This document shows, piece by piece, positions 9,999-20,165 of a DNA stretch of 64,000 nt. Both the position numbers and the translations under genes were made by a program. The notes under the pieces are model-generated. The model saw only the letters and a program-made list of their open reading frames with translations, ran no database searches and was not told the origin of the DNA. The stretch comes from Agrypnia vestita (taxonomy: Eukaryota; Arthropoda; Insecta; Trichoptera; Phryganeidae): the NCBI GenBank assembly GCA_016648135.1, contig JADDOH010023187.1, forward strand, positions 186,001 through 250,000, given 5' to 3'. The first letter of the stretch is position 1. Every line of letters begins with the position of its first letter.

Positions 9999-10069
9999 AT
10001 TTTTATTTTTGTTATAGACTTACCAGAGATTTGGATCAAATCACCAACACAGAAAAGTACCTGAGACGC

Positions 10070-10203
10070 CAATTTGGAATCCCTGAACTTGAAAAATTAT
10101 CATTAGTGCTCAAACATATTTGTTATTAAGAATAATGATGTCTGGAATCCCCGCGTTTGAAAATTATCATTAGTGCACAAACATAATTTGTTTCCAAGAA
10201 TAT
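10070..10203 (+). repeat. Imperfect tandem repeat (about 65-bp unit, two copies)
   Basis: Units share GGAATCCC, AAATTATCATTAGTGC and CAAACATA...TTTGTT in the same order at about 10074-10137 and 10143-10202, with a third weak echo near 10610-10650. It lies just downstream of the PLE endonuclease remnant and may be PLE 3' sequence. Confidence 0.5.
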
Positions 10204-10278
10204 CACATTAACATCAAGTTGTAAATCTTCAAGTTTGTGTTTACTGGGGTATTATGCCGTGTTGTTACGACCTTACGG

Positions 10279-10322
10279 GCCGACGTTTCGGATCCCATTG
10301 CAGGGTCCATCATCAGGGCTGA
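10279..10322 (-). ncRNA. Hammerhead-ribozyme-like core, intact consensus
   Basis: On the minus strand: CTGATGA (plus 10310-10316), a helix II segment GGACCC / GGGATCC with one bulge, then GAAAC (plus 10285-10289) followed by GTC. These are the invariant CUGANGA and GAAA elements and a GUH cleavage triplet. Penelope-like elements are known to carry minimal type I hammerheads in their terminal repeats, and a PLE endonuclease remnant lies about 280 bp away in the opposite orientation. Helix III is extremely short, so activity would probably need a dimer. Not tested. Confidence 0.5.
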
Positions 10323-10339
10323 TGTGCTGTTGTGAGTGA

Positions 10340-11608
10340 TGGTGTTGTGGTTTAGTATCGGCTTGAAATACCGTGGCGAAATCATGATGTGTTGTATTGT
10401 GTTGTGTGTATGATTCATCTGTTGTGTGATCACTATCTCTGTGGAGTCTGCGACGAGAATGACTTTGAAGCGCCGGATACCAAGATGTTTTTAATTTGAA
10501 ACCATCATCTATATTAATATTTATCGGGTGCTTGTAGATTTCTAGTGCTTCCTTGATAACCTAAGAACATTCTTAAGTTGTAAATCTATCCTCATCCTTA
10601 TATGTATTACTTGTCATTAGTGTTTGAACAGAATTGTTTTTAAGAATCGAGCAGAAATCCAAAAACTTTTATTAATTATTAAAATTATATGGCATTTATA
10701 TAATTTTAAGAATTAATATTAGTAGTAGGGTCGATATGCCAGCTTTCGCTGATTAAACGACCCCGGGAATACGGTGAATGCCCATTCACTATCATCAGTT
10801 TTTATGATTGGAGAGCTTATAGCAATCCCACCTTGTCAGTGTACCTGTACGGCTATGATAAATAATATTTAATTCAGTTTATTGGGGAAACAAATTAATT
10901 TTTAAATTATCCAATTATTATACGAATATATATTGTAAAGAATAGATTAATCATTTTGTCGTAACTCATATATTAAAAGTTCTTCCGCTGTACTGACTCG
11001 TATTAATTACGTCAATCTGTATTGTGTAATTTATTCATCCGAATCTCTTTTTTCGTGGTACTTATGCAGCGATAAATGGATGTTATTTTCGCGGAAAATT
11101 TTATATTTCAAATAAGAAACAGAGTAAATTGTAATTTTCATACGTTTTATCTTTAATTTTTATAGTGAAAATATAAAGTAAATTATTTTATTTACGTTTT
11201 ATTTTGATGTTTTGATTAATAAATGGCTCATGTCTCTCTGGCAAATCATATCTCAGAAAATATCAAACAATCACATGCCATTCTTTACCATGGTAAATTT
11301 ACTTTATAAATGATACTCGTAAACGTCAAACTAATTGTTTGTGATTATAATGGAAAAAAAAAAGGATTTGACTTATGACTTCTTGTTTGAAAATGCGTCT
11401 TTTTCGTTTGTTATAAAAATCACAACATTCATTGTTTGAAAATTTAAATTTGTCATTGTCATTGTAAGGAGTTAAAATAATGGTTTAATTAATTCAGTAC
11501 CTATACAGTACTTAGGTAAAAAAATATCCTGGTACCTACCAAAAAAATATTAACAAAATGTTATTTATATTATTAGGTACATATATAACCACTAAAAATT
11601 ACTTTTTT
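10340..11608. other. No gene recognised
   Basis: A+T-rich, no supported coding or repeat structure apart from the weak third unit of the preceding tandem repeat near 10610. Confidence 0.45.
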
Positions 11609-11650
11609 GCCTACCGGTTTCAAGACGTAACCTGTCTCTTCGTCAGGACA
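11609..11650 (-). ncRNA. Hammerhead-ribozyme-like core in PLE terminal sequence
   Basis: Minus strand CTGACGA (plus 11640-11646), helix II GAGAC/GTCTT closed by a 7-nt loop, then GAAAC (plus 11617-11621) followed by CGGTAG. The same arrangement with covarying helix II occurs at 49643-49685, and the flanks of the two copies also align (TACTATGGT..GGTGTATA upstream, TAGTGGTT downstream). It lies downstream of the PLE endonuclease tail in the same orientation, the position expected for a PLE pseudo-LTR. Confidence 0.55.
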
Positions 11651-11789
11651 ATCGCTACACTAGCACATAAATATCAATATACACCACACCATAGTATTAT
11701 TTACACACCAACACTTTCACAAAATACTCTTCACACGCGTGTTACTCTAACTAAAGACTAACATGCACTAAGTTTCTTATTAAAAAGGA

Positions 11790-12029
11790 TTAAGAATTTA
11801 AGTAGAAGAAAAAGGGAGACGGGATGAGGTTTATAAGGGGTGTTGACAAATCTTGGGTTTTACCCGATAATTTTAAATCAAACAGAGGACTATAGGGAAA
11901 ATTTATTAGATTATAAATTAGAGGAACTTTGTTTTTTATGGCTTTACGAATATAAAAAAATTCTGTATTAATATGTTTTAACCCTTCATTATTAGTAATT
12001 AATATTTTTACCGCTGTTTTTAATATCAA
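11790..12029 (-). pseudogene. Probable PLE endonuclease C-terminal tail
   Basis: A 79-codon minus-strand frame contains YIRKAIKNKVPLIYNLINF then PYSPLFDL, resembling the LExxxIxKAxKNxxPLINxQ...SPLFD tail of PLE endonuclease regions. The GIY-YIG core itself is not visible upstream. The call depends partly on the adjacent hammerhead-like terminal sequence in the same orientation. Confidence 0.4.
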
Positions 12030-12039
12030 AATTAAAAAA

Positions 12040-14630
12040 AAAAAATTTTAGTGGTAATATACTAATAAATAGCATTTTGTTAAATTGTCTGACCACAAAG
12101 ATAATGCTTTAAATATTAAAAATATTAATAATGAAGAAATTTCTTCCTTCCATTCCAGTGAACTATACACATAACACACACATATGATAGTTTCACATAT
12201 CCATGTAAGTACCAAAAATCGCTCGATTTTTTCGATCATAAAATGAAAAATTTTCTCATGTTTTACTTGTGATATAGTAGGTTCCTTCAACGTTTTTAAT
12301 TTAGAAAGCACATTGCTTTAAACCGAGTTTTTTTTTGTATAGGAAAGCGCTTTTAATTTTCTTTGACTAAATATTATATGGAAACATGAGGGATATTCTT
12401 GGGACTAGTGATTTCCCTAAGGCACCGGGAGAGATAGACTCACAAGGGTTGACAATTTTTAAACATAAGTTACATAAAAATGATTTATTTTTAATTTACG
12501 CCTGAATGGATTTTTCATTGAATTTAGTTATATATATGAAAATCGTTCAAGTCATTTTACGTAATAAATAATAAGTGTTTGTTAAGTAAATAATAAGTGT
12601 AAAATACTTAAACTATTTATTAAATTCATATATTTAAATATTTTTGTGAAGATAAAATATTTAAAGTTTGCCGAATTAATTTCGTCGGATATTGTTAATG
12701 AAATGTTTTAATATTCCCATCCCTGCGCCAGCTCGCATTACGGGGACTTAACAATGACATGAATATATACTCCACAAAAAGACAGTCTCTCAGGCGAAGG
12801 ATCTTTTTTCTCCCTCGCGGTATAACTGCGGTCGGATTCTTCTCATCTGTGTAAGGTTAGACATTTGTCTCTTCTTCTCATTCAATTTATTTCCTGTCAG
12901 ACCCGCAATTCGCGTCCACGATGCAAGTAATACGGTCCCGGCTCGTGTCGGTCGTTTCTCTTCGTGTTTCTAAATAAGATCCACCTAAATTCGGATGCTT
13001 CGAGAGTGAAAAACCGGACGAATTAACCTTTGTTTTTGTTATTTATTAGCTCAACAACCCGGGATTTAAATTCTTGCATATTCCCTTATATTTCACTGAA
13101 AAATCGATCATTCAAGAAAAAAAAGAAACAAATCAACATTACATTAAAATTTCTCCGCGCGTTCTTTAAAAATCTAACAGTCAAATATATATATATAAAT
13201 ATAATATAATATAATATCTTTTTCTCAGAATGTTGATGGCAATGATACTGCGAGCAGAAAATGGTCGCCTTGACATATAAATTCGAGAATTTTTGCTAAT
13301 TCGCATAATCAGATTTTCCGATATTTATTTTTTACCATTAATACTGTCGTAGAATCGCGGCGGCGGAAATACTTCTAATTTATTATTACTTTATTTCATG
13401 CATTAAGTCACTGGAAACAAACCTGCACTCATTATCACTATCAAAGTCTTCCACTTGGCTCTGGGACACTTTATAGAGTTTTCCAGTATATTCGCAGGTC
13501 TGCGATCACATATACCTACTCACTATCGAAAGTACTCTGTCAATATATTTCGCTGGTCAATATAATTCACATCGAATCGCCGTTTTACTTCTATGGTTTT
13601 TTCGCTGTCAAATAATTGTGTGTTCCTGCCAATGCCTTCGCGTATTTATTAAGACCCGATGTTTTCAAAGTTTCCAGCATAGTTTAGTTATTTCCAAATT
13701 CTGTTAGACTATTCAAAAGACTTCGACTATGTTAATTTCTTGCTGTTTAAGACTTTCGTGATAATGCAGTAAAAGTCCTTCCCTCTGGCTTATGCTTTAT
13801 ACCAGAGTATAATATTCTCAAACCAAAACAATTGAATGAATTTCAACGAAATTATCATTATAATTATTTGAAATTGGAATATTTTTATATATACTTTATA
13901 TTCTAACGTTTTTACGGCCGTCCACAAATATGTATCTTTTTATTGTTTATTGGACTATTTAGCCAAAACTTATCAAATTAAGTAATCGAGATATTGAAAA
14001 TTTATTTCTAAATGTTTAAAAATGAAGGAACTTTTTATATTACATTTTAACGGGTAATTTACGAATCAAATATTAATCCTTGTAATAAAAACCCAAGTGT
14101 GCTTGTCATTTGATGTTGTGCCTTAAAAAATTCATATTCGTATACCTACTGCATTTCAAGATGTACGTACCTTACATTTTACCGACACCTGCATTATTTA
14201 TTATGGTATCTCTGTGGGACAAAGCTCTCTGTTTTGCAAAAAATTTTCGGTAGATTAAATTCCGTCGCATCTTTCTGTCATATCTTACAACTTGTCTGAC
14301 TATCACATCTTAGGACGAGAAAATATAAGTAACAACAGAAGAGCAAAAACTGCGAATATTAGTAATTTCTGTCATTCAAATTTTGTTTTTTCTTATTTTC
14401 CAGAAACACCTCTATTTATTGTACAAAGCGCTTCTAAAACTGGGAACAATGAGTATGCACTAAATGATTTGAAAGGAACATTTTTAGATGTACCATCCAT
14501 CGGGCCGATGCAGCAGTGAATTATATTATTTGTATATTCAGAAAAGCGTCTTAATGTATATGTAAGTTAAATTAAAAGTACGTGCTTAGGGTACGTGAAG
14601 TTATACCGATGTTATTCTTGAACATAAGAC
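12040..14630. other. Long A+T-rich stretch without recognised genes
   Basis: No coding frame, repeat copy or RNA gene could be supported. A dinucleotide tract (ATATATAT... and ATAATATAAT) lies at 13184-13218. The segment 12725-13030 is less A+T-rich and could be conserved noncoding sequence, but nothing in it identifies a function. Confidence 0.5.
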
Positions 14631-14790
14631 TAACAAGGCGCAAGAGCTTAGGAAGGCCAAAACTAAGATGAGGCGACAATGTCTTCCATGATTTAAAAAA
14701 TGCAAGACTGAAAATAAATAGCTCATAAGAGGAATCAAAAGAGAGAAGTTCTTCAGGAAGCGAAAATCCACCAGAAGCTGTAGAACCATG
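14631..14790 (+). pseudogene. LINE 3' coding end (same family as 57530-58275)
   Basis: Reads TRRKSLGRPKLR, stop for Trp, GDNVFHDLKNARLKINSS, then GSENPPEAVEP. This matches GRRSLGRPKLRWSDNVLKDI of the longer copy at 58090. The GRPKxRW motif marks the C-terminal end of endonuclease/RT proteins in this LINE group. Confidence 0.65.
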
Positions 14791-14813
14791 ATGATTTTAT
14801 TAAAATATTAGCT

Positions 14814-14867
14814 GTAACCCGTCAAAAATAACGTACTTTTACATGTCAATTCCTAAATAATAAGTAC
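14814..14867 (+). repeat. Dispersed repeat fragment shared with 37905-37959
   Basis: Both copies begin TAACCCGTCAAAA and contain ACTTTTACATGTCA(A/G)TTCC and AATAAGTA. The second copy directly abuts an RTE 3' end. No coding capacity; boundaries to the right are not clear. Confidence 0.5.
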
Positions 14868-15474
14868 GCAAAATTTGGGAAGATCTGTCAAACGTGGTAG
14901 ATTTGTATAGAAAATGGTGAGGAGAGTATGGAATGTAAGAGGAGGTGGGAATTTCATATATGTTGAAAAAAAAAAAAAATAATAAAAAAAAATTTAAAAA
15001 AATTATAAACTTGCGGATGTTATAGGAAGTTACGGACAAACAGACAACGAAATTATTTTTTTTGAGGTATAAGTGAATTAACTTATACATAATAGACACT
15101 TCACCAAAATACAGAGACAGATCACAAAAGTGGCAACTTGGTATACGGTATAAATGACAGATGAGATCTTTCCATTGAGATGGAATACCGTATTTAACGA
15201 GCCGGTGTGATATTTTTACCCCCGAAAGTAGAAATCTGCAGCCATAAGCCCAGCCTAAGGCTCCTTTAGGTGCTAACTTGGGCATGCAAATTTACTGGAA
15301 AATGAAATACCGGTAAGCCTGTAAAACTCTGAATTTTATACCTATTTAAGTTTATCGATAATTTACCGGTAATTATGAAGGTGTCAAAAATTACGATATT
15401 TAACGACAAATTGAAAGGAAAGTCTTTTAATAAAATTTAATTAATACATTTTAATATTTTTTACGCAAAGATTA
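14868..15474. other. No gene recognised
   Basis: A minus-strand frame of 148 codons spans much of this stretch, but its middle is encoded by A-rich low-complexity sequence (poly-Phe/Leu) and it has no family motif, so it is not called. Confidence 0.45.
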
Positions 15475-15652
15475 CTTTTTTTATATTTTAACTTCAACAG
15501 GCCAAGAGGCCCAATTACAGAAGCGAAACACAACACAAAAAACGCAGGCTTTAGTAAATCACATGGATTAATTGTGGCCTCACCGGGAATCGAATTCCGA
15601 AACCCTCGGTGAAAAGCCAGTGTCATGCCCACTGGGCTACGAGGGCTGCCAA
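15475..15652 (-). mobile_element. tRNA-derived SINE, family 2
   Basis: Minus-strand head with A box TAGCCCAGTGGGCATGACAC and B box GGAATTCGATTCCC (plus 15585-15598), each at tRNA-like spacing, then an unrelated body and an A-rich end (T-run at 15475-15482 on the plus strand). The head and body differ from the SINE at 3604, so it is a separate family. Only one copy is seen in the window. Confidence 0.65.
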
Positions 15653-16196
15653 TGCTTACAATAGAAAACAAATTCTGTTGAATAAAACAAAGTTTAATGC
15701 GTTGTCGCATCCATTTCCTTCTTCTTATATTTAAGCAATCTGCCTTCAAAGAACGATTTGACATCGCATCCATTTGTTTATCGAAGTATTTAATAAAAAC
15801 CTTGTATATAATTAGTATATAATTGTCCTAATAAATTTAATATTTTTTTAAATAATTGATCTCAACTATTTAAACTTTTAAAATAATACACAATATAGAA
15901 ATAAAATAAAAAATAGAGATTATTTAAAAATCACTTTAAATTAAATAAATAAATTTCAAGAATGTTATTATTTTAATAATTGATGAAATTACAATGTCGA
16001 CATATTGAAAGAAATAAGGTATAATGAAACCAGACTTATTTCTCGAAAGAATGGCATTTGAATAAAAATCAATAAATACCATCGTAAACTTGACTAGTGA
16101 TTTTTGCGATACTTAGTCACGAATTTCCAATGCTCATGCGGGCACTATATTACGATGGAGTAAATTTCACGATATCTCAACTAGACTGCTTTCTGC
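15653..16196. other. No gene recognised
   Basis: A+T-rich flank of the PLE insertion. No repeat or coding support. Confidence 0.5.
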
Positions 16197-16237
16197 AAAT
16201 ATCGTCACTTTTTTTTTTTTTTTTTTTTTTTTTTAAG

Positions 16238-16347
16238 TAAAATAAATTAAATTTTAATAAATATTATTATTAAGTTCTACGGGTTAAGTATTTTTATGTG
16301 TTACAGCTGTTTCGGCTTGTAAGGCCATTATCAAACAGTGGATATAC
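16238..16347 (-). repeat. 110-bp PLE terminal inverted repeat, left arm
   Basis: Identical over 110 bases to the reverse complement of 19989-20098. It contains TTTGATAATGGC..GCCGAAACAGC (minus strand), a degenerate relative of the hammerhead-like motif: the CUGAUGA box is altered, but helix II (GGC/GCC) and GAAA are kept. Confidence 0.85.
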
Positions 16348-16482
16348 CACGTACAAACGACTTATTTATACAATTTTAAGTTACCCCTTCCCATTTAGAG
16401 TAATTAGATATTTGTGGTGAAGCCCTGCAGTAATGTACGTTTTTTCCCGGGCACTTATCATTAAAGGTGCCTAGGTTACTAC
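16348..16482. other. PLE terminal sequence between inverted arm and RTE tail
   Basis: Noncoding, probably PLE 3' sequence downstream of the endonuclease, separated from it by the RTE insertion. Confidence 0.4.
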
Positions 16483-16499
16483 CTAACTAACTAACGAAC

Positions 16500-16960
16500 C
16501 ATCACGCCGTTTCCCTGCAGGGGTAGGCAGAGAGGATTGAATGCCACACTCTTCTATCCTGGCACACCACTTTTGCTTCGGCCACATTCATACATCTTCT
16601 CATACACGTTCTACGATTGTTGCGGCTTTTAACAGGGCCATCCTCAATACTTGTAGTACCTGATCGTGCCAGGTCTTTCGCGGACGCCCTCTATTCCTGT
16701 TGCCTTCAACATTCGCCTCATATATTTTCTTAACCATCCTTTCCTCGTTCAATACGTTCCACATGACCAACCTCTCAGCCTCCTTTCTTTATTCTATCTC
16801 CACACTCACAGCCACATTGCATTCACTTCTAATTTGTTCATTCCTCACTCTATCAGACCAAAGATTTTCCACCAAGCGGTCCCCCCTTATTGACCCGCCG
16901 TTCAACCGCTTCAGTCTACTTTCATTCCTCTTTTTGCCAATTCTCAAGCTGTCACTTCCA
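16500..16960 (-). pseudogene. RTE LINE C-terminal tail, broken
   Basis: Fragments in shifting frames: DSLRIGKKRNESRLKRLNGG, then DRVRNEQIRSEC, then VLNEERMVKKIYEANVEGNR with NRGRPRKTWHDQV, and finally CARIEECG / QDRRVW-type sequence at the 3' end. Intact relatives show the RTE order SEAW..KRN..RVRNE..RWFGHVERM..GRPRKxW. Several stops and frameshifts separate the pieces. Confidence 0.7.
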
Positions 16961-18859
16961 TCATAAGGGTTGCACTAGAACGCCATTATGTACCGACCCG
17001 CTAGTCTTGCTTCTTTGAACAATTCTTATTGGCCATAATTGCATTTTTTCTTTCGTTGTCAACCTCACTCTTTCTATCAAAATTCTCGCATACAGTTTGC
17101 CAACAGAGCTCAATAGGCTAATGGCCCGATAATTCGCGCAGTCCATTCGCGACCCTTTTCCTTTGTATAGAGGCATGATAACAGCTCTTCTCCAATCCTT
17201 AGGAGTGTAGCTGCCCTCTAAACATTGGTTGAAGAGTCTATGAAGCCACGTGAGTATTACTGGACCACCACCCTTAATGTACTCGGCAGCAACATTGTCA
17301 TAACCCACAGCCTTGCCATTCTTCATGTGCTTCAATGCTCTTTTAATTTCTTCCACAGTTATTTCATTCACACTGTCGTCACTATTCATAAATCCGTTGG
17401 ACGCCTCAAAGGAGTCCTCACTCACATTCCCATTACTCTCATACATTTCTTCAAAAAATTCCTTCCATCTATCTTTTATTTCATTCTCGTTTCTAAGCAT
17501 CTTTCCATTCTTTGACATAATAGCATTCACACAACCTCTTTTCGTACCACTTCGAGACTTTTTAACTTCCTTCCAAAAGATCTTGATATTCTCTTGGAAG
17601 TTCTGAGTCAATTTAAGACCCTCGTCCTTCCTCAAACGCTCCTTTCTTTCTTTCACTCCGTGCTTTACCTTTTTCTTACATACAATATATACATCCTTTG
17701 CTAGCGTATATCCATTCACATCTCCATTCTTTGATGCCAAGAGGTTACACCACGCTTTTTTCTTCTCATTTATAAGATCTCTAATCTCGTCATCCCACCA
17801 TGCATCTCCTTTCTTCCTTCCTTGGACGGTCACACCGCACACTTCCTTGGCTGACTCATACAGGCTCTTTTTGATGTGTTCCCATGCACTATCAATATTG
17901 AGCTCTTCCATACATTTCTCATTTAACCTTTCAGCGGTTTTCCTTTCAAACTTTTCCCTGGTATCCTTCTCTTGCAATCTTTCGATTTTGACCCTAGTCG
18001 GGGCTACCACTGTTTTCTTCTTAGATCGCCACCCATGAAACAGATTCACTCTTGATACTACAAGAAAGTGATCCGTTTCAATTTCAGCGCCTCGAAATAC
18101 TCTGGTGTCAACAGTGGCGGACCTCAATCTAGAGTCAATTACAACGAAATCAATCATTGACCTTTCATTTCCTCTTTCCCACGTATATTGGTGGATTCCT
18201 TTGTGTTCAAAAAAAGTATTGGATACAAAAAGGTTCCACTCCAAACATACTTCAAGCAAACTATCGCCATTTCCATTCGTCCTTCCATCCCCAAATATAC
18301 CAAGCGCAGACTCGAAGCCATCTCTTCGAGTTCCAACCCACCCATTCAAATCTCCAGCCAAAATCAATCTTTCGCTGTCGCTTTTCATGTCTATGACATC
18401 TCTTACACTCGTCCAAAACTCATCTTTCACTTCGTCTTTATCTGAGTTTACAGGGGCATAACCTACAATAAGAAATACCCCAGTGATCCCAATTTTGAAA
18501 CGGATCCACATGAGCCTGGCACTAATGAACCCATATTCTTTCATACATTCGACCATTCGCTCAGAAAGCAGCGTTGCAACACCCTGGCATGCTCGGTCTG
18601 CCTCTGGGACTCCCGACCACAGTACGAGCAGACCATTGTGTTCCATCTCTCCACTTCCTTTCTTCATACTCTCACTTATACATAGTACATCTAAACATTT
18701 ACTCCTCATGCTCTCACACATTTCATTCATCTTCCTTTCCATTCCTCCTCTAATATTCCACACACCAATCCGGCATTCTATCCTCCTCTTTGCGCCACCG
18801 TGGGGACTGCGGCATGACAGGTGGCTAGCCCTGTCGCTACCTATAGGCATAGTTCCCAC
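16961..18859 (-). CDS. RTE LINE ORF: AP endonuclease plus N-terminal reverse transcriptase
   Basis: A 632-codon open frame. Residues about 30-280 form an exonuclease-endonuclease-phosphatase domain: IGVWNIRGG near the start, FLIVGYAPVN, the catalytic AGDLNGWVG segment and the C-terminal ETDHFLVVSRV with the catalytic His. A linker with charged residues follows. From about residue 500, VEEIKRALKHMKNGKAVGYD and YKGKGSRMDCANYRAISLL are the first conserved blocks of an RTE reverse transcriptase. The frame leaves the family after ILIERV: the last 30 residues are out-of-frame read-through and the palm domain is deleted. It would cut target DNA in a live element but cannot reverse transcribe. The start chosen gives MGTMPIGSDRASHL; translation could begin later. 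Confidence 0.85.
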   Translation of the reverse strand: MGTMPIGSDRASHLSCRSPHGGAKRRIECRIGVWNIRGGMERKMNEMCESMRSKCLDVLCISESMKKGSGEMEHNGLLVLWSGVPEADRACQGVATLLSERMVECMKEYGFISARLMWIRFKIGITGVFLIVGYAPVNSDKDEVKDEFWTSVRDVIDMKSDSERLILAGDLNGWVGTRRDGFESALGIFGDGRTNGNGDSLLEVCLEWNLFVSNTFFEHKGIHQYTWERGNERSMIDFVVIDSRLRSATVDTRVFRGAEIETDHFLVVSRVNLFHGWRSKKKTVVAPTRVKIERLQEKDTREKFERKTAERLNEKCMEELNIDSAWEHIKKSLYESAKEVCGVTVQGRKKGDAWWDDEIRDLINEKKKAWCNLLASKNGDVNGYTLAKDVYIVCKKKVKHGVKERKERLRKDEGLKLTQNFQENIKIFWKEVKKSRSGTKRGCVNAIMSKNGKMLRNENEIKDRWKEFFEEMYESNGNVSEDSFEASNGFMNSDDSVNEITVEEIKRALKHMKNGKAVGYDNVAAEYIKGGGPVILTWLHRLFNQCLEGSYTPKDWRRAVIMPLYKGKGSRMDCANYRAISLLSSVGKLYARILIERVRLTTKEKMQLWPIRIVQRSKTSGSVHNGVLVQPL

Positions 18860-19604
18860 AATTACTACCTAATACTCACATCAAGCACTCATCTCTCGTT
18901 TGCATTTCTCACAATACTTGGCTTACATCTAAACTACACATAATAGTAGGCTAAAATTGTTCACAAACTAAACTACATATAATAATAGATTCCCTTATAC
19001 ACATAACACTAATAAACAAACAGCTTAAATCTAAAATACACATAATAAGAGTCCAGTTCAAAGTGGTCCGAAACACACGTCGGGCTAGGATCCTAACTTC
19101 ATTTACAACTATTGTCCTTTTCACACATTGTCTATTTCACATCGATCCGCCTGATCCAGTCTATCCGCTCGCTCCGCTCGGTCAGTCTGTGCTCCGGGTC
19201 CATCTGTGTACCAGATGTTGCAAAGGATGCGCACAGGGTTGCTTTGGCGCTGGAATGTGTCATCCCCGAGGTCGAAATTTGCTGGTTCCGTTCCACATTC
19301 ACTTTCACAGTATTAGTTATTATAGCACTATTTTGGTATTTATAATTTTTAATCCGGAACCTTGGACGTTTTCCGCGTCTTCGCGATCAGTAACACATAG
19401 CATTATATGCACACACTGTTTATGTTTACATGTTGTAGCGTGTCACTTCTACAAGCTTATTTATCGTGTTTTGTAGACACATATAACAAATATTTAACTG
19501 ATTTTTGTTCCCCACAGTCACCACGTAAACTATTCACTCGGTTAACGTTATGCTTAATTATCAAAATTCCCCGTTTTCTGTAAGTGTTATTTATAAATAT
19601 TATT
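18860..19604 (-). other. Probable RTE 5' UTR and PLE junction
   Basis: No recognised protein. Upstream of the RTE ORF on the minus strand is a GC-richer 500-base region, likely RTE 5' UTR. The junction with PLE sequence lies between about 19400 and 19600. Plus-strand frames here lack any family motif. Confidence 0.4.
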
Positions 19605-19998
19605 TTAATTTATGTCCTTGATTATTGGTTTTTTAAAAATATTTAGAAGTGGAGAGAAGATTATTTTTTGTTGATTATTTAAAAGTTTAATATTTGGATC
19701 CTTTTTATATTTATTTATTTCTAGTTGCTCAAGTAAATTCATCCTAAAACCTTTTGTTTCTATGTAAAGGTTTTGGTTCGTTATCACCTTGCGGGACGTG
19801 GTTTTCATTTAATAAATGGGCCGCAAATTTTGACTCTAAATTTTTATTTTTATAGCAGCGCATGTGTTCCGCGAATCTAGTTAAAAAAGACCTTCCCGTT
19901 TGTCCTATATATGTGGCATTGCAATCTTTATGATTACATGTTAATTTGTATATGCCACTGTTTTCTAATTTAGGTGTTTTGCTTTTATGTATATCCAC
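19605..19998 (-). pseudogene. Penelope-like element GIY-YIG endonuclease
   Basis: Minus-strand frame reads SGIYKLTCNHKDC then ATYIGQTGRSFLTRFAEHMR, the complete GIY...YIG core with the following Arg. ESKFAAHLLNENH is the next conserved helix. A one-base frameshift near 19800 moves the C-terminal part (IETKGFRMNLLEQLEINK ... IIFSPLLN) to another frame. The endonuclease nicks target DNA for PLE retrotransposition; here it lacks its reverse transcriptase partner domain. Confidence 0.85.
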
Positions 19999-20098
19999 TG
20001 TTTGATAATGGCCTTACAAGCCGAAACAGCTGTAACACATAAAAATACTTAACCCGTAGAACTTAATAATAATATTTATTAAAATTTAATTTATTTTA
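19989..20098 (+). repeat. 110-bp PLE terminal inverted repeat, right arm
   Basis: Perfect reverse complement of 16238-16347. It runs directly into the endonuclease coding region on its inner side and contains the same degenerate hammerhead-like motif in plus orientation. Confidence 0.85.
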
Positions 20099-20165
20099 AA
20101 TTTCGCTAAAAATAAATATGGAGTTCTACAAATTAAACACAAAAACCATAAATAAATATCGTCAC

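Larger units (their letters stand above)
16483..18859 (-). mobile_element. RTE-clade LINE, internally deleted
   Basis: Read on the minus strand: endonuclease, start of reverse transcriptase, a jump to the C-terminal tail, then 3' end GGAAACGGCGTGATGGTTCG followed by (GTTA)n at 16483-16494. The central RT palm domain (FYADD box region) is missing. The short 3' UTR and simple-repeat tail are RTE hallmarks. A 5' UTR probably extends to about 19400. Related 3' ends occur at 37843, 54081 and 58815. Confidence 0.8.
16209..20153 (-). mobile_element. Penelope-like element insertion with inverted ends and nested RTE LINE
   Basis: The whole block is bounded by AAATATCGTCAC at 16197-16208 and again at 20154-20165, a 12-bp target duplication. 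Both ends carry the same 110-bp sequence in inverted orientation. The right part encodes a PLE GIY-YIG endonuclease on the minus strand; the left end has the matching terminal sequence in the sense expected downstream of it. An RTE LINE occupies the middle. A 26-nt poly-T run starts at the left boundary. The reverse transcriptase of the PLE is missing, so this is a truncated, inverted-end PLE copy later hit by an RTE. Confidence 0.7.

Noticed and set aside
14839..15285. 148-codon minus-strand open frame
   Set aside because: Its middle is low-complexity Phe/Leu encoded by an A-rich run and it has no family motif.
19063..19476. 137-codon plus-strand frame with several Cys
   Set aside because: Lies antisense to the probable RTE 5' UTR; the Cys spacing fits no known cluster.
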